NCBI GenBank assembly: GCA_017853205.1
Contig: JAFMKB010000002.1
Location: 1 to 64,000 of the forward strand
Direction: 5' to 3'
Length of the DNA stretch: 64,000 nucleotides
Origin: Gammaproteobacteria bacterium
GTDB taxonomy: Bacteria; Pseudomonadota; Gammaproteobacteria; Pseudomonadales; Pseudohongiellaceae
Part shown: piece after piece, positions 19,751 through 34,884 of the stretch
How the letters are laid out: each line of letters begins with the position of its first letter
Numbering within the stretch: position 1 is the stretch's first letter
Position numbers and translations under genes: made by a program
Notes under the pieces: model-generated
The model's input: the letters and a program-made list of their open reading frames with translations, nothing else
Database searches by the model: none
Told to the model about the DNA's origin: nothing

Positions 19751-20272
19751 GTGAAAACATTGAAGACTTTAATTGCTGCATTGTGCTTGGTCACTGCATC
19801 ACAGGGGGCTTTCGCACAGGACACCAAAATAGGTGTTCTCAATGCGTTGCAAGCCTTGTTTAACTCTGACGCGGCGCGAATAGTGCAGGAAGAATTAGAG
19901 CAAGAGTTTAGTGCGGATGAAGCCCGAGCGCAGGAGCTATCCGATCAACTGACGGCCCTAAGTGAGAAATTCCAGCAAGATGAAGCAGTAATGACGCAGG
20001 AAGAAATTCGCCGAATGAATTCGAATGCGCAAGATCTTCAGGTGCAACTCCAACTCATTCAGGAACGTGTCCAAAAGGCGCTGCAAGAAAAGAATCAGCA
20101 GTTTTTACAAAGCATGCAAGGGACTCTCGCAGAGGCCGTGTCTGATGTTGTTGCAGAGGGTGGTTATGACCTGATCCTTAACGTTGACAGTGCTCCCTAT
20201 TTCGCGCCGGTGCTCGATATCACCGCAAAGGTGACGGCGAAATTAAATCAGAACAGCGCGGCAGCCAACTAG
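19751..20272 (+). CDS. skp: OmpH/Skp family periplasmic chaperone
   Basis: Signal peptide plus IGVLNALQALFNS... and coiled coil; position between bamA and lpxD. Confidence 0.9.
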   Translation: MKTLKTLIAALCLVTASQGAFAQDTKIGVLNALQALFNSDAARIVQEELEQEFSADEARAQELSDQLTALSEKFQQDEAVMTQEEIRRMNSNAQDLQVQLQLIQERVQKALQEKNQQFLQSMQGTLAEAVSDVVAEGGYDLILNVDSAPYFAPVLDITAKVTAKLNQNSAAAN

Positions 20273-20349
20273 AGGCTCGCGACCGCTTCAAACACGCCGA
20301 CTCGCGAATTCTTTTTGAGTATAGAGCGTTATACAAAAGGAGAGGGGCC

Positions 20350-21375
20350 TTGCCGCAAGCCAAGCAATTCAGACTTGCTGATATCGCCGAACTTCTTGGG
20401 GCGAGGTTGGAGGGAGATGGGGAAATAATCATCTCGAGCTTGTCGCCACTAAGCTCGGCTGGCGAAGGTCAGCTGAGTTTTCTTAGCAATCCCGTCTATG
20501 TTCCCCAGCTTAAAAGTTGTCAGGCGAGTGCGGTTATTCTCGCCGAAAAATTCGCCGATTCCTTTCTAGGCAATCGGCTTATCTCTGACAACCCTTACGT
20601 AACATTTGCTTACGCAACGCAGCTATTCGCGCGAGAAGACACACCCGTGGCTCTCCGTCACCCATCGGCAGTCATTTCCGAATCGGCTACAATAGCCGAA
20701 GATGTGAGTATAGAAGCCAATGTGGTTATCGGCGACGGGGTGACTATCGGTAAGGGAGCGTCCATTGGCGCCGGAAGCTATATTGGGCGCGACTGCCACA
20801 TTGGCGAGAATGTGCGAATTTTCCCCAACGTCGTGCTTTATCATGAGGTCACACTCGGCGATCGCGTGATCATTCATTCAGCAAGTGTTATCGGTGCAGA
20901 CGGTTTTGGGTTTGCGTTCGATGGAGAGCGTTCTGTAAAGATCGCTCAGCTTGGCGGGGTGCGTATCGGTAATGACGTTGAGATCGGTGCTGCGTCGACG
21001 ATCGACCGCGGAGCTTTGCTAGACACGATCATTGGCGAGGGTGTGAAGATCGACAATCACGTGCAGATCGGGCACAACTGCGTTATTGGCAAGCATACAA
21101 TTATCTGCGGCTGCGCGGCCCTTGCGGGCAGTGTGACCGTTGGGGAGTATTGTATCTTTGGCGGGGGATCAGGCGCCGTGGGTCATATTACGGTTGCCGA
21201 CCGAGTGCAAGTGAGCGCCATGGCGCTTTTAAGTAAATCTGTGACCGAAGCGGGTATGATTTCATCCGGTACGCTCGCATCACCAACGCCAGAGTGGAAA
21301 CGCAATGCACTGCGCTTCCAGCAGCTGGACAACATCGCCAAGCGCCTCAAAGAGCTCGAGCGCAAGGGTGACTAG
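20350..21375 (+). CDS. lpxD: UDP-3-O-(3-hydroxyacyl)glucosamine N-acyltransferase
   Basis: FRLADIAELLGARLEGDGE and left-handed beta-helix hexapeptides; HSASVIGADGFGFAFDG. Confidence 0.96.
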   Translation: MPQAKQFRLADIAELLGARLEGDGEIIISSLSPLSSAGEGQLSFLSNPVYVPQLKSCQASAVILAEKFADSFLGNRLISDNPYVTFAYATQLFAREDTPVALRHPSAVISESATIAEDVSIEANVVIGDGVTIGKGASIGAGSYIGRDCHIGENVRIFPNVVLYHEVTLGDRVIIHSASVIGADGFGFAFDGERSVKIAQLGGVRIGNDVEIGAASTIDRGALLDTIIGEGVKIDNHVQIGHNCVIGKHTIICGCAALAGSVTVGEYCIFGGGSGAVGHITVADRVQVSAMALLSKSVTEAGMISSGTLASPTPEWKRNALRFQQLDNIAKRLKELERKGD

Positions 21376-21414
21376 TTACCTTTACCTAATAACATCAAAA
21401 CTATTGAGATCGAG

Positions 21415-21864
21415 ATGCTTTTAGACATTAATGAGATTAAAGAGTATTTACCCCAACGTTACCCGTTCTTGCTTGTTGATAGGGTGCTTGAGATGGAGCT
21501 GGGCAAATCTATCGTTGCCTATAAGAACGTCACCAATAACGAACCGTTCTTCGAAGGCCATTTCCCCGAAAATCCTATTATGCCTGGTGTCCTAATTATT
21601 GAAGCGATTGCTCAGGCTGCGGGCATTCTTGGATTTAAAACACAAGAAAAAAAGCCTAAGGATGGGTTTTTGTATTATTTTGTTGGAGCCGATGACCTGC
21701 GGCTCCGGCGGCCGGTTGTGCCGGGCGATCAATTAATTCTAAAAGCTGAGGTAATCACGAATCGCCGAGGAATCTACAAGTTTCAAGGCACTGCGTTTGT
21801 TGGTGATGAGCTCGCGGCCTCGATGACAATAATGTGTGCTGAGAGGAAAGTGAATGTCGATTGA
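21415..21864 (+). CDS. fabZ: 3-hydroxyacyl-[acyl-carrier-protein] dehydratase FabZ
   Basis: [22 protein letters not shown]...[26 protein letters not shown]. Confidence 0.97.
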   Translation: MLLDINEIKEYLPQRYPFLLVDRVLEMELGKSIVAYKNVTNNEPFFEGHFPENPIMPGVLIIEAIAQAAGILGFKTQEKKPKDGFLYYFVGADDLRLRRPVVPGDQLILKAEVITNRRGIYKFQGTAFVGDELAASMTIMCAERKVNVD

Positions 21865-22627
21865 TCCCAGTTCTCGGATCGATCCGAGTGCGGTAATAGA
21901 CGAGGGAGTCACAATAGGTCCTTGGTGCATAGTCGGTCCCAACGTATTTATTGGTGCCGGCAGTGTTGTCGAGTCGCATGTGGTAATTCGAAGTCATACT
22001 CGTATAGGTAAGAATAATCGCTTCTTCCAATTTGCCTCAGTGGGAGAGGACCCCTCGGATAAGAAATTTGAGGGTGAGGAAACGTGGCTGGAGATTGGCG
22101 ATAATAACGTCTTTCGCGAAGGGGTCACTCTGCATAGAGGAACCGGCTTCGGCGGCGGGCTAACAAAAATCGGCAGCGATAATTTACTAATGCCGTATGT
22201 TCATATCGCTCATGATTGCATGGTAGGCAACAACACGGTGTTTGCCAATAATGCGGGATTGTCCGGGCATGTTGAGGTAGACGATTGGGCTATTCTTGGT
22301 GGCTACGCCGGCGTTAATCAATTTGTTAAAATTGGCGCCCACGCGATGATTGGAGGCGTTACACACGTTGGACAGGATGTTCCTGCCTACATGCTCGTTA
22401 GCGGACAACCGGCAGCAGTTCGTAGCGTTAATACTGTAGGTCTTAGTCGCCGTGGCTTTAGTGACGACGCGATCAGAGACCTTCGTACTGCATTTAAAAT
22501 AGTATATCGCAGGGGGTTGAGTCTCAAGGAAGCCCTTGAGGAACTTCGCTCGATGGTGAGCCGCTGCCCTGAAGTCTTGCCCCTTATTGCTTCGATCGAA
22601 TCTTCAACCAAAGGTATACAACGCTAA
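21854..22627 (+). CDS. lpxA: Acyl-ACP--UDP-N-acetylglucosamine O-acyltransferase
   Basis: [23 protein letters not shown]...[11 protein letters not shown]...[15 protein letters not shown]. Confidence 0.97.
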   Translation: MSIDPSSRIDPSAVIDEGVTIGPWCIVGPNVFIGAGSVVESHVVIRSHTRIGKNNRFFQFASVGEDPSDKKFEGEETWLEIGDNNVFREGVTLHRGTGFGGGLTKIGSDNLLMPYVHIAHDCMVGNNTVFANNAGLSGHVEVDDWAILGGYAGVNQFVKIGAHAMIGGVTHVGQDVPAYMLVSGQPAAVRSVNTVGLSRRGFSDDAIRDLRTAFKIVYRRGLSLKEALEELRSMVSRCPEVLPLIASIESSTKGIQR

Positions 22628-22643
22628 GAGAGCGGGAGGCGTT

Positions 22644-23786
22644 ATGCCTAAGTGTTTCGGTATCGTCGCCGGTGAAAAATCCGGAGACATACTTGGCGCC
22701 GGACTCATTAAAAGCCTGAAATCACGCTTTCCAAATGCTCACTTTGTAGGCATCGGTGGCCCCGAAATGCTAAGCGAGGGCTGTGAGAGCATCGCAGCGA
22801 TGGACCGCCTCGCTGTGATGGGGTTCGTAGAACCGCTTGGCAGACTCCCTGAATTGTTTCGACTGAAAAAAGCATTGCGAGACCTTATGGTCGAACGCAA
22901 CGTAGATGCTTTTATCGGCATAGATTCGCCGGACTTCAATCTCCGGCTCGCAAGCGAGCTCAGTGCCCGTGGCATAAGAACTGTCCATTATGTGAGTCCG
23001 AGTGTCTGGGCTTACCGTAAAAAACGCATTCATAAAATTGCTCGCGCTATCGACCTGATGCTCACGCTCTTTCCCTTTGAGACGGAGATCTATCACGAGC
23101 ATAGCGTTTCGGTTTGCTGCGTTGGCCACCCGCTAGCAGACAAGCTCGAGCATTCAGATGAACTGACGAAGCTCGCGCGTCAGCAGTTTGATTTAGAGCC
23201 TCTTGATAGAGTTGTCGCGCTACTTCCGGGCAGTCGCGGTGGTGAAATCTCACGCCTCGGCCCCGTTTTTCTCGCCAGTGCGGTCGCTTCCTTGGCACTC
23301 GACCCCTCGTTACGTTTTTTGATCCCCGCAAGCGGACCTGAGTCGCGCGCGCGCCTTGAGGTGTTACTACGCAGCAATGGCTTAGTCGACGGTACTCCGT
23401 TCAAGCTAGTCGACGATTCGCAGCGAGCGATGCGAGCGGCAGATCTCGTGGTATTGGCATCGGGCACCGCGACGCTTGAGGCGATGTTGCTACGGCGGCC
23501 GATGGTGGTTGGCTATAAGCTGGCCCCTATAACGCACTTCATCGCTTCGCGATTGGTGAAAATTCCTTTTGTCGCTTTGCCCAACCTACTCGCTGGCGCA
23601 CGTCTCGTACCTGAGTATATTCAGCATGACCTTACTGAGGACGTCCTAGTGTCGGAAATCATGTCATTTTTTTCTGGGTCTAGGGACACTTCGCTGATGT
23701 TGGAGGCATTCGACCAGATTCACGCGTCAATCCGCTTGAACGCCTCTGAGCGCGCAGCTGATGCGATAGCCGGAGTGATCGCCTGA
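22644..23786 (+). CDS. lpxB: Lipid-A-disaccharide synthase
   Basis: [18 protein letters not shown]...[16 protein letters not shown]...VGHPLAD; start corrected from 22587. Confidence 0.96.
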   Translation: MPKCFGIVAGEKSGDILGAGLIKSLKSRFPNAHFVGIGGPEMLSEGCESIAAMDRLAVMGFVEPLGRLPELFRLKKALRDLMVERNVDAFIGIDSPDFNLRLASELSARGIRTVHYVSPSVWAYRKKRIHKIARAIDLMLTLFPFETEIYHEHSVSVCCVGHPLADKLEHSDELTKLARQQFDLEPLDRVVALLPGSRGGEISRLGPVFLASAVASLALDPSLRFLIPASGPESRARLEVLLRSNGLVDGTPFKLVDDSQRAMRAADLVVLASGTATLEAMLLRRPMVVGYKLAPITHFIASRLVKIPFVALPNLLAGARLVPEYIQHDLTEDVLVSEIMSFFSGSRDTSLMLEAFDQIHASIRLNASERAADAIAGVIA

Positions 23787-24391
23787 TGGTGATAGAGCCT
23801 TGGGAAAGCATAGAGGTAGCGCCCGAAAAAGCTGCCGGTTGCGATGAAGCAGGTCGAGGTCCGCTAGCGGGCAATGTGATCGCTGCTGCAGTTATATTAG
23901 ATCCTCGGGAGCCAATCACAGGGTTAGCAGATTCGAAGAAACTTAGTCATAAACAACGAGAGTCTCTTTACGAAACGATACTGAGTAAAGCTCTTGGCGT
24001 TGGAATAGGCAGCGCGTCGCCTCAAGAAATTGACGAAATCAATATTCTACAAGCTAGCCTTTTGGCAATGACTCGGGCAGTTGACTCATTACCTACTAAG
24101 CCTGAGTTTGTTTTTGTCGATGGTAATCGGTGCCCGCGCTGGTCTATCCCAAGCCTTGCCGTGGTTAAAGGAGATGCCAAAGTGGCGAGTATCTCTGCAG
24201 CATCAATTGTGGCTAAAGTGGTGCGTGACCGCGAGTTGCAACTTCTGGACGAGCAGTATCCAGATTACGGCTTTGCCCAGCACAAGGGCTATCCCACGGC
24301 TGCCCATTTCACTGCGCTCGAGCGTTTCGGTGTAACACCTGTGCATAGACTAAGTTTCGCGCCAGTTGCCGCGAGAATAAAGCGCAGCTAA
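23786..24391 (+). CDS. rnhB: Ribonuclease HII
   Basis: [21 protein letters not shown]...[11 protein letters not shown]...KGYPTAAH. Confidence 0.96.
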   Translation: MVIEPWESIEVAPEKAAGCDEAGRGPLAGNVIAAAVILDPREPITGLADSKKLSHKQRESLYETILSKALGVGIGSASPQEIDEINILQASLLAMTRAVDSLPTKPEFVFVDGNRCPRWSIPSLAVVKGDAKVASISAASIVAKVVRDRELQLLDEQYPDYGFAQHKGYPTAAHFTALERFGVTPVHRLSFAPVAARIKRS

Positions 24392-24531
24392 GGAATTCTG
24401 GCTGCCCCTTGATGCTGCTATTACCGCTAAACTTTTCCGTGCGAACGCGGTATATTCAATGCAATCTTTAGTTCGCCCTGCCGCGATCAGATGCGAGAGT
24501 AGTTATCGCTGCAACAACTGAAACGGATCCA

Positions 24532-27500
24532 ATGACTGCGTCACCTGACCAAGCCCTAGCTGCAAGCGATTCTTCGCCAGTTTTTGTACACCTGCGACTG
24601 CATACCGAGTTCTCAATAGTCGATGGACTTGTCCGGATAAAACCGATGCTTGCGCGTGCGCGCGCGTTAAATATGCCTGCGATTGCAGTAACAGACCTTG
24701 CCAACATGTTTGGTCTGATCAAATTCTACAGTGGCGCAATAAAAGAGGGTATCAAGCCTGTTTGCGGCTGTGATGTCTTGGTTAGAGGTGAAGAGGGTGC
24801 CGCGGACACTCGGCTACTGCTGCTGGCCAAAGATCGCGAAGGCTATTTGAATCTTTCTAAACTAATCTCGACTATCTATACCGATAATCCTAATCGCAGC
24901 GATGCAAGCCTCCGGCTAGACCAGTTAGCGGCGTTCAGCGATGGCGTGATTGCATTATCTGGCGGTCAGTTTAGCGATATTGGTGGGGCCCTTCTGGAGG
25001 GCGATCAAGAGAGGGCCGCAGCCTATCTGTCCCGTTGGCGATCGCTCTTCCCAGAGTCGTTCTACTTAGAACTCCAGAGAGTTGGCCGAGAGAAAGAAGA
25101 AGACTATATCGACGCTGTACTTGATCTTGCCGCAGCGACGAAAACACCTGTTGTCGCAACCAACGATGTTCGCTTTCTCGAGCAGGATGATTTCGATGCG
25201 CATGAGGTGAGAGTCTGTATAAACGACAGACGCACATTAGACGATCCGCGCCGATCGCGTGAATACACCGATCAGCAATATCTAAAAGATTCGGCAGAGA
25301 TGTTGGCGTTATTTCATGATATCCCTTCTGCGCTAGAAAACAGCATCGAGATTGCCAAACGCTGTAATTTATCCCTCGATCTTGGCACGCCGCGGCTACC
25401 GAATTATCCGGTCCCAGAAGGGCTGACCATGGAGGAATTTTTTACTCAGGTTAGCGTCGATGGATTGAAGCGGCGGCTGATTACTCTTTACGGCGAAAAC
25501 TATGCTGAGCAGGAGGGGATCGAGCGCTATTGGGAGCGACTCGATTTCGAGCTAAAAATTATTAATCAGATGGGCTTTGCCGGTTACTTTCTTATCGTGA
25601 TGGAGTTCATCCAATGGTCTAAAGACAATGGAATCCCTGTAGGGCCGGGCCGCGGCTCCGGCGCAGGCTCGATTGTCGCCTATGCTTTAAAGATTACAGA
25701 TCTAGATCCGCTTAAATATGATCTTCTTTTCGAGCGATTCTTGAATCCAGAGCGGGTTTCAATGCCTGATTTTGACGTTGATTTCTGCATGGAGGGACGC
25801 GATCGTGTCATTCAGCACGTTGCTGAGTTGTATGGTAAAGAGGCGGTGTCTCAGATCATTACGTTCGGTACGCTTGCAGCGAAAGCGGTGGTGAGGGACG
25901 TCGCTAGAGTGCAAGGCAAGCCTTATGCGCTGGCTGACAAACTCAGTAAGCTCATTCCTTTCGAGCCGGGCATGACACTCACCAAAGCATTCGAAGAAGA
26001 GCCCGAGTTAGGTGCGTTTGTCGACTCCGACGAAGAGGCTCAGGAAATTATCGAAATGGCCTTCAAGCTCGAAGGCATCACTCGCAATGTCGGCAAGCAC
26101 GCAGGCGGCGTCGTCATAGCGCCGACTAAACTCACTGATTTTACGCCGCTTTATACCGACGAAGCAGGGCAAGGACTTGTTACACAGTTTGATAAGAATG
26201 ACGTTGAAACAGCGGGGCTTGTGAAGTTCGACTTCTTAGGACTGCGCACTCTTACGATTATTGATTGGGCTGTGAAAATGATCAACGAGCGCCGCGACGA
26301 AGGCGCCCCTGAACTGAATATCGATCATCTCGAGCTAAACGATGAGCGCGTCTACAAGCTTCTACAAAGCGGAGAGACAACGGCAATTTTCCAGCTTGAA
26401 TCCCGGGGTATGAAAGAGCTTATCAAAAAGCAGGTTCCTAATTGCTTTGAAGATATTATCGCTCTTGTTGCTCTGTTTCGTCCCGGGCCATTGCAATCGG
26501 GCATGGTTGACGATTTTATCGACAGAAAGCACGGCCGAACGAAAGTAGTGTATCCACATCCAGAGCTTGTGCCTGTGTTGTCTAACACCTACGGCGTCAT
26601 TCTGTACCAAGAGCAGGTGATGCAGATTGCCCAAGTGCTTGGTAACTACACGCTTGGCGGCGCCGATATTTTGCGTAAAGCAATGGGTAAGAAAAACCCA
26701 GATGAGATGGCAAAACAGCGCAGCTTGTTTACCGAGGGGGCGATTAAGAGAGATATTGACGCCGATCTTGCGGAGTCCATCTTTGATCTGATGGAAAAAT
26801 TCGCCGGCTACGGCTTCAATAAGTCTCACTCTGCCGCTTACGCCTTGGTGTCTTATCAGACTGCTTGGTTAAAAACGCATTATCCTTCGTATTTTATGGC
26901 AGCAGTTTTATCTGCTGATATGCAGAATACCGACAAGGTTGTCACGCTCATCGAAGAGTGCCGGGCGATGGGGCTTAAAATTGTGCCGCCCGATATCAAT
27001 AAGGGACAGTTCAATTTTACCGTCAATGAGGCGGATGAAATTGTTTATGGCCTAGGCGCGATCAAAGGCCTAGGCGAGGGGCCCGTTGGCGGGATTCTCG
27101 AAGCGCGAAAAAACGGGCCTTTTACGAGTATGCTCGACCTCTGTCAGCGCGTCGACTCGCAGCAGCTTAATAGAAGAACGCTAGAGGCAATGGTAAAAGC
27201 AGGCGCATTGGATAGTTTGGTCGAAGGCGTACCCGATAGCGCAAGGGCGAAGCTCGCCGAGCTTCTACCGCAGGCGATAAAGGCTGCCGAGCAGGCAAAT
27301 AAAAATGCAGCGGCGGGCGTCGCCGATATGTTTGGCGAGATCGCCCCCGAGGGCACGACGGCCAGTGAGCTGACGTCCGAAACGTCGAAGATTAAGCCCT
27401 GGGCTGAGCAGGAAAGGTTGAAAGCCGAGAAAGAGACGCTAGGTCTTTACTTATCGGGACACCCAATCGATGAATACATAAGCGAGCTTTCGCACCTCAC

Positions 27501-28122
27501 CAGAGACAGGCTTGCGAATCTGCGCCCGGAGCGCGCGCCCCAGTCTGTAGCAGGCTTGCTCATCGATGTGAGAACTATGCGTAACAAGGCTGGCGACACC
27601 GTAGCTTTCCTGACTCTAGATGACCGCAGCGGGCGCTTCGAAATTCGCCTCTTTGCGAAAGAGTACGAACGCTTTCGCGACATTTTACAAAAAGATCAGA
27701 TTATTATTGTGGAATGTACTGTGAGCATGGATGACTACAGCGGTGGTATGCAAGGGCGTGGTAAAGAGGTCATGACGCTCGAACAGGCGCGGCAGCGACG
27801 CGCCCGCAGCATAACATTGAGCCTACGAAGCGATGCGCTGTTGAAGGGCTTTAGTGAACAGCTTGCGGAGGTGCTCGAGTCGTATCGACTCGACTCCAGC
27901 GCTGAGTTACAGGTATCGCACTCGAGATTAGCAGCCACGGGATCTTATGCCGACGACAGGCAAGAAGGAACTTTGGGCTGCGGTATTGCGATCAGTTATC
28001 AACGTGAGGCCGTGAAGGGGTGTATAATGCTCTCTGATGAGTGGCGCGTCGCGCCGTCAAATGAATTGGTTCAGCGTCTGCGAAGCGAATACGGGCGTAC
28101 GAACGTAGTCGTAGACTACTGA
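24532..28122 (+). CDS. dnaE: DNA polymerase III alpha subunit
   Basis: 1196 aa; PHP domain FVHLRLHTEFSIVDGLV; GPGRGSGAGSIVAYAL; PDFDVDFCMEGRDRVI. Confidence 0.98.
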   Translation: MTASPDQALAASDSSPVFVHLRLHTEFSIVDGLVRIKPMLARARALNMPAIAVTDLANMFGLIKFYSGAIKEGIKPVCGCDVLVRGEEGAADTRLLLLAKDREGYLNLSKLISTIYTDNPNRSDASLRLDQLAAFSDGVIALSGGQFSDIGGALLEGDQERAAAYLSRWRSLFPESFYLELQRVGREKEEDYIDAVLDLAAATKTPVVATNDVRFLEQDDFDAHEVRVCINDRRTLDDPRRSREYTDQQYLKDSAEMLALFHDIPSALENSIEIAKRCNLSLDLGTPRLPNYPVPEGLTMEEFFTQVSVDGLKRRLITLYGENYAEQEGIERYWERLDFELKIINQMGFAGYFLIVMEFIQWSKDNGIPVGPGRGSGAGSIVAYALKITDLDPLKYDLLFERFLNPERVSMPDFDVDFCMEGRDRVIQHVAELYGKEAVSQIITFGTLAAKAVVRDVARVQGKPYALADKLSKLIPFEPGMTLTKAFEEEPELGAFVDSDEEAQEIIEMAFKLEGITRNVGKHAGGVVIAPTKLTDFTPLYTDEAGQGLVTQFDKNDVETAGLVKFDFLGLRTLTIIDWAVKMINERRDEGAPELNIDHLELNDERVYKLLQSGETTAIFQLESRGMKELIKKQVPNCFEDIIALVALFRPGPLQSGMVDDFIDRKHGRTKVVYPHPELVPVLSNTYGVILYQEQVMQIAQVLGNYTLGGADILRKAMGKKNPDEMAKQRSLFTEGAIKRDIDADLAESIFDLMEKFAGYGFNKSHSAAYALVSYQTAWLKTHYPSYFMAAVLSADMQNTDKVVTLIEECRAMGLKIVPPDINKGQFNFTVNEADEIVYGLGAIKGLGEGPVGGILEARKNGPFTSMLDLCQRVDSQQLNRRTLEAMVKAGALDSLVEGVPDSARAKLAELLPQAIKAAEQANKNAAAGVADMFGEIAPEGTTASELTSETSKIKPWAEQERLKAEKETLGLYLSGHPIDEYISELSHLTRDRLANLRPERAPQSVAGLLIDVRTMRNKAGDTVAFLTLDDRSGRFEIRLFAKEYERFRDILQKDQIIIVECTVSMDDYSGGMQGRGKEVMTLEQARQRRARSITLSLRSDALLKGFSEQLAEVLESYRLDSSAELQVSHSRLAATGSYADDRQEGTLGCGIAISYQREAVKGCIMLSDEWRVAPSNELVQRLRSEYGRTNVVVDY

Positions 28123-28147
28123 TTATACAGAGTGAGTCGAATAGGAT

Positions 28148-29101
28148 ATGGACCCCAACTACCTAGATTTCGAACAGCCTATCGCTGAATTGGAAACCAA
28201 GATAAGCGAATTACGTTTAGTCGGCAGCGATAACGATTTAAACATCGGCGAGGAGATTCAGAATCTTCGCGCGAAAAGTACCAAGCTCACCGAAAAAATC
28301 TACGCTAATTTGAGTTCATGGCAGGTGTCTCAGGTTGCACGCCATCCCCAAAGACCCTACACGCTCGATTATATCGAGCATATTTTTACCGATTTCGACG
28401 AGCTCCATGGTGATCGCTATTTCGCCGACGATCAGGCGCTTATTGGCGGGCTCGCTAAAATCGATGGGCGCCCCTGCGTTGTGATGGGGCATCAGAAAGG
28501 CCGGGGCACGAAAGCGAAGGTCAAACACAATTTCGGCATGCCGCGCCCTGAGGGTTATCGCAAGGCGCGTCGACTCGTCGAACTTGGCGAAAGATACAAT
28601 CTTCCTGTATTGAGCTTCATAGATACCCCTGGTGCCTATCCTGGAATCGATGCTGAGGAGCGGGGCATTAACGAAGCCATTGCGGTGAATATGGCGATGA
28701 TGTCGAGGGTCAGGACACCGTTGATAGCGACGGTAACAGGCGAAGCTAACTCTGGTGGAGCGATTGCGATCGGCGTTTCGGATCAGCTGAACATGCTGCA
28801 GTATTCGACCTATACAGTCATCACGCCCGAAGGTTGCGCAACGATTCTCTGGAAGTCCTCCGAATATGCTTCAGCTGCGGCTGAGGCGATGGGGGTGACT
28901 TCGGCACGCCTCGAAGAACTTGGTATTGTCGATCAGACCATTGCAGAACCATTAGGGGGTGCGCATCGGGACGTCGCGGCGACCGCCGAAAACATAAAAA
29001 TCTCGCTCTTAGAGCAAATGGATCGGCTAGGCGCCACCGATACTGATGCGCTCATTGAGCGACGCTATAAGCGTCTTATGAGCTATGGCCTCAGCGCCTA
29101 A
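28148..29101 (+). CDS. accA: Acetyl-CoA carboxylase carboxyltransferase subunit alpha
   Basis: [15 protein letters not shown]...[38 protein letters not shown]. Confidence 0.98.
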   Translation: MDPNYLDFEQPIAELETKISELRLVGSDNDLNIGEEIQNLRAKSTKLTEKIYANLSSWQVSQVARHPQRPYTLDYIEHIFTDFDELHGDRYFADDQALIGGLAKIDGRPCVVMGHQKGRGTKAKVKHNFGMPRPEGYRKARRLVELGERYNLPVLSFIDTPGAYPGIDAEERGINEAIAVNMAMMSRVRTPLIATVTGEANSGGAIAIGVSDQLNMLQYSTYTVITPEGCATILWKSSEYASAAAEAMGVTSARLEELGIVDQTIAEPLGGAHRDVAATAENIKISLLEQMDRLGATDTDALIERRYKRLMSYGLSA

Positions 29102-30563
29102 AAACTCCTCTCGAGGCGCCGCAGCAGTGCAGGCTGAATCTGCGCTGCTCAGCGCCCTAAGGCACGCGTTCTGTGTCAATCCATTCTTCTCATCCGCCTT
29201 GTCGGAGAGCACCCGCGCTGCCTCGCCCCCGTCCGGTATTCTAGTTGGGCTTAGCGGCGGCCTAGATTCTTCGCTACTGCTGAGATTACTTTGTGACCTC
29301 AGGGATAGTGGCGACCTCGATGTGACTCTGAGAGCTATACATGTCAACCATGGATTGCAAGCCGCTGCAGGGGAATGGCAGTCGCACTGCGAATCTATTT
29401 GCGCGGAGTGGGGCGTCGCTCTGCAGGTCTGCAATGTCGATTGCTCGGTCAGAGGCGCGAGTGCAACGTCTGGGGTGACTGAGTTACCGCAGGTCAGCGA
29501 GGATGCCGCTCGGCGCGCGCGTTACTTGGCCTTTGAGGAGGCGCTGGGCGCCCGAGAATGGCTGATCCTTGGCCATCATCAGGACGACCAACTAGAGACA
29601 TTGCTTCTGCGGCTTGCTCGTGGGGCGGGCGCTGACGGTCTTGCAGGAATGCCTGCGGCACGCGTGTTGGGTGTTGGGGTACTGATCCGCCCCTGGCTAG
29701 AGTTTCCTAGGCTCGTCCTTGAGCAGGTGGCACGAGAGCGAAAGCTCGTCTCTATCGAAGATCCTTCAAATCGGAATACTCAGTATGACCGCAACTTTCT
29801 TAGGAAGCAGGTATTGCCGTTAGTGGAAAGCCGGTGGCCACAGTACCGCCAGAGTTGGGGGAAATCTCAGGCGCTGCTACACGAGTCATTTGAGCTCAAC
29901 GCAGAGCTAGCGGAAATAGACTTACAGGCGTGCCAGATAAAGGGAATGGGGCGATTGCGTATCTCTGAGCTTGCAGTGCTCTCAAGTCGGAGGCGACGCA
30001 ATTTGCTGCGGCACTGGCTTCTGCGCCTAGGCTGTTCCCTACCGAGTTGGAAGTTGCTGAGCAGGCTGGACGTTGAGACCTGTGCAGTGGTCGACCAGAG
30101 TGCGCTATGGCACTGCGGCACCTACAGTCTTTATCGTTACAAAGGGCAGCTCGTTGCAGTTCTCGAAGACAAGTTTAAACCGCAGTCTGTTTCCGGCGCC
30201 TGCCTGACCGCAGCTGAAGCAGGATTCATCGAGTTACCTAATAACGGCAAGCTTGTGCTGTCTTCAGAAGGGGATATGTCGGGTATGATTGCCTCGCTGC
30301 ATGTGCGTTACCGCCAAGGGGGGGAGCGTCTGTCTCTGCCCGGGCGACCTTCGAAATCGCTCAAGAAACTCTTCAACGAAGAGGGTGTTTCGCCCTGGCT
30401 ACGCGATCGTTTGCCGTTAGTGTTTTTCAGAGGTGAATTGATTTGGGTCGCAGGCTTCGGCGCTTCTGAAAGCGCGGTGGCAAAGACCGCTGCTAGTAGC
30501 GATTGCGGCCTTGCATGCGTGACGTTCAGTTGGGAGTCTCCGGCCCTAGAGTTGGGCCTGTAG
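29085..30563 (+). CDS. tilS: tRNA(Ile)-lysidine synthetase
   Basis: [18 protein letters not shown]-loop; [34 protein letters not shown]; overlaps the end of accA by 17 bp. Confidence 0.94.
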   Translation: MASAPKNSSRGAAAVQAESALLSALRHAFCVNPFFSSALSESTRAASPPSGILVGLSGGLDSSLLLRLLCDLRDSGDLDVTLRAIHVNHGLQAAAGEWQSHCESICAEWGVALQVCNVDCSVRGASATSGVTELPQVSEDAARRARYLAFEEALGAREWLILGHHQDDQLETLLLRLARGAGADGLAGMPAARVLGVGVLIRPWLEFPRLVLEQVARERKLVSIEDPSNRNTQYDRNFLRKQVLPLVESRWPQYRQSWGKSQALLHESFELNAELAEIDLQACQIKGMGRLRISELAVLSSRRRRNLLRHWLLRLGCSLPSWKLLSRLDVETCAVVDQSALWHCGTYSLYRYKGQLVAVLEDKFKPQSVSGACLTAAEAGFIELPNNGKLVLSSEGDMSGMIASLHVRYRQGGERLSLPGRPSKSLKKLFNEEGVSPWLRDRLPLVFFRGELIWVAGFGASESAVAKTAASSDCGLACVTFSWESPALELGL

Positions 30564-30601
30564 ACCATTTCTCGATTGTGAGTCAAAGACGTTTCTGGTA
30601 G

Positions 30602-32310
<1,709 letters not shown>

Positions 32311-32311
<1 letters not shown>

Positions 32312-33156
32312 TGGATGCTAAAACCGTTAGCATAGCGGGCTTGCAGGTTTCGAATGAGAAGCCCTTTACACTCTTTGCCGGAATGAACGTTCTTGAGTCG
32401 AGAGACCTTGCATTAAGGGTTGCTGAAGAGTTTAAGTGTGTCACTGACAAGCTCGGGATTCCGTTTGTTTTTAAGGCGTCTTTCGATAAAGCTAACCGCT
32501 CTTCCATAAGCTCTTTTAGAGGTCCGGGGTTAGAGACAGGTCTCATGTGGCTTGCGGAAATTAAAGAAACATTCGCCGTTCCAATTATTACCGATGTTCA
32601 CACTGAGGATCAGGCTGCTGCTGCCGCCGAAGTCGCGGATGTGATTCAGTTACCTGCATTTCTATCAAGGCAAACTGACCTCGTAATGGCGATGGCGAGA
32701 ACCGATGCCGCGATCAATATTAAAAAGGCACAGTTTTTAGCGCCACAAGAGATGCGTCATATACTCGCTAAATTCGAGGAGGCGGGTAACGACCGACTGA
32801 TGCTGTGCGAGCGAGGTAGTAGCTTTGGTTACAATAATCTCGTGGTCGACATGCTGGGTTTTTCGGTGATGAAAAAATTTGGTTACCCGCTTCTATTCGA
32901 TGCAACCCATGCTCTGCAGCAACCAGGTGGATTACCTAATGCTGCAGGTGGCCGTCGTGCTGACGTGACATCATTGTCTCTCGCAGGCCTATCGCAGGGT
33001 ATCGCTGGACTTTTTATCGAGGCGCACCCCGACCCCTCTAGCGCGCTTTGCGATGGCCCCTGCGCTTTGCGATTAGATCGTATTGAACCGTTCCTTGAGC
33101 GGATGAAGGCGCTCGATACGTTGGTAAAAGGATTTGTGCAACTCGATACCGCTTAA
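32311..33156 (+). CDS. kdsA: 3-deoxy-8-phosphooctulonate synthase
   Basis: [23 protein letters not shown]...[22 protein letters not shown]. Confidence 0.97.
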
Positions 33157-33208
33157 TATTTCGCCGCGGGCTACGCGCAATACAATTAGTATAAAGATTA
33201 CAAAGTAA

Positions 33209-34516
<1,308 letters not shown>

Positions 34517-34534
34517 GGGCTGAAGGAGTAAGAC

Positions 34535-34810
34535 GTGAAATTACTGATTGCCTTCCTGACAGTATGCCTAGGCGTTCTCCAGTACAAGCTATGGTTTGGC
34601 GACGACAGTCGCAGCGAGCTCAAAGAAGTCGAAAGGAATGTCGCGTTGCAACTCAGCACAAACGCCGCGTTGTCGGAACGCAATGAGGCACTGGAGGTCG
34701 AGGTTCTTGATCTAAAAAACGGCCTTGAGGCAGTAGAAGAGAGAGCGAGATCTGAGCTTGGGATGATTGAGGAGGGGGAAACTTTTTACCTGATTGTCCC
34801 CAATCGCTAA
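34535..34810 (+). CDS. ftsB: Cell division protein FtsB
   Basis: 91 aa; N-terminal TM plus coiled coil, QYKLWFGD and RARSELGMIEEGETFYLIV; position eno-ftsB-ispD. Confidence 0.93.
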   Translation: MKLLIAFLTVCLGVLQYKLWFGDDSRSELKEVERNVALQLSTNAALSERNEALEVEVLDLKNGLEAVEERARSELGMIEEGETFYLIVPNR

Positions 34811-34884
34811 ATTTTAGCCTAAGCAACTCGCGCACCTCCCTTTAGGTTTTCTGCCTTTCTCAGCATGTATCGAAGGACCCACGA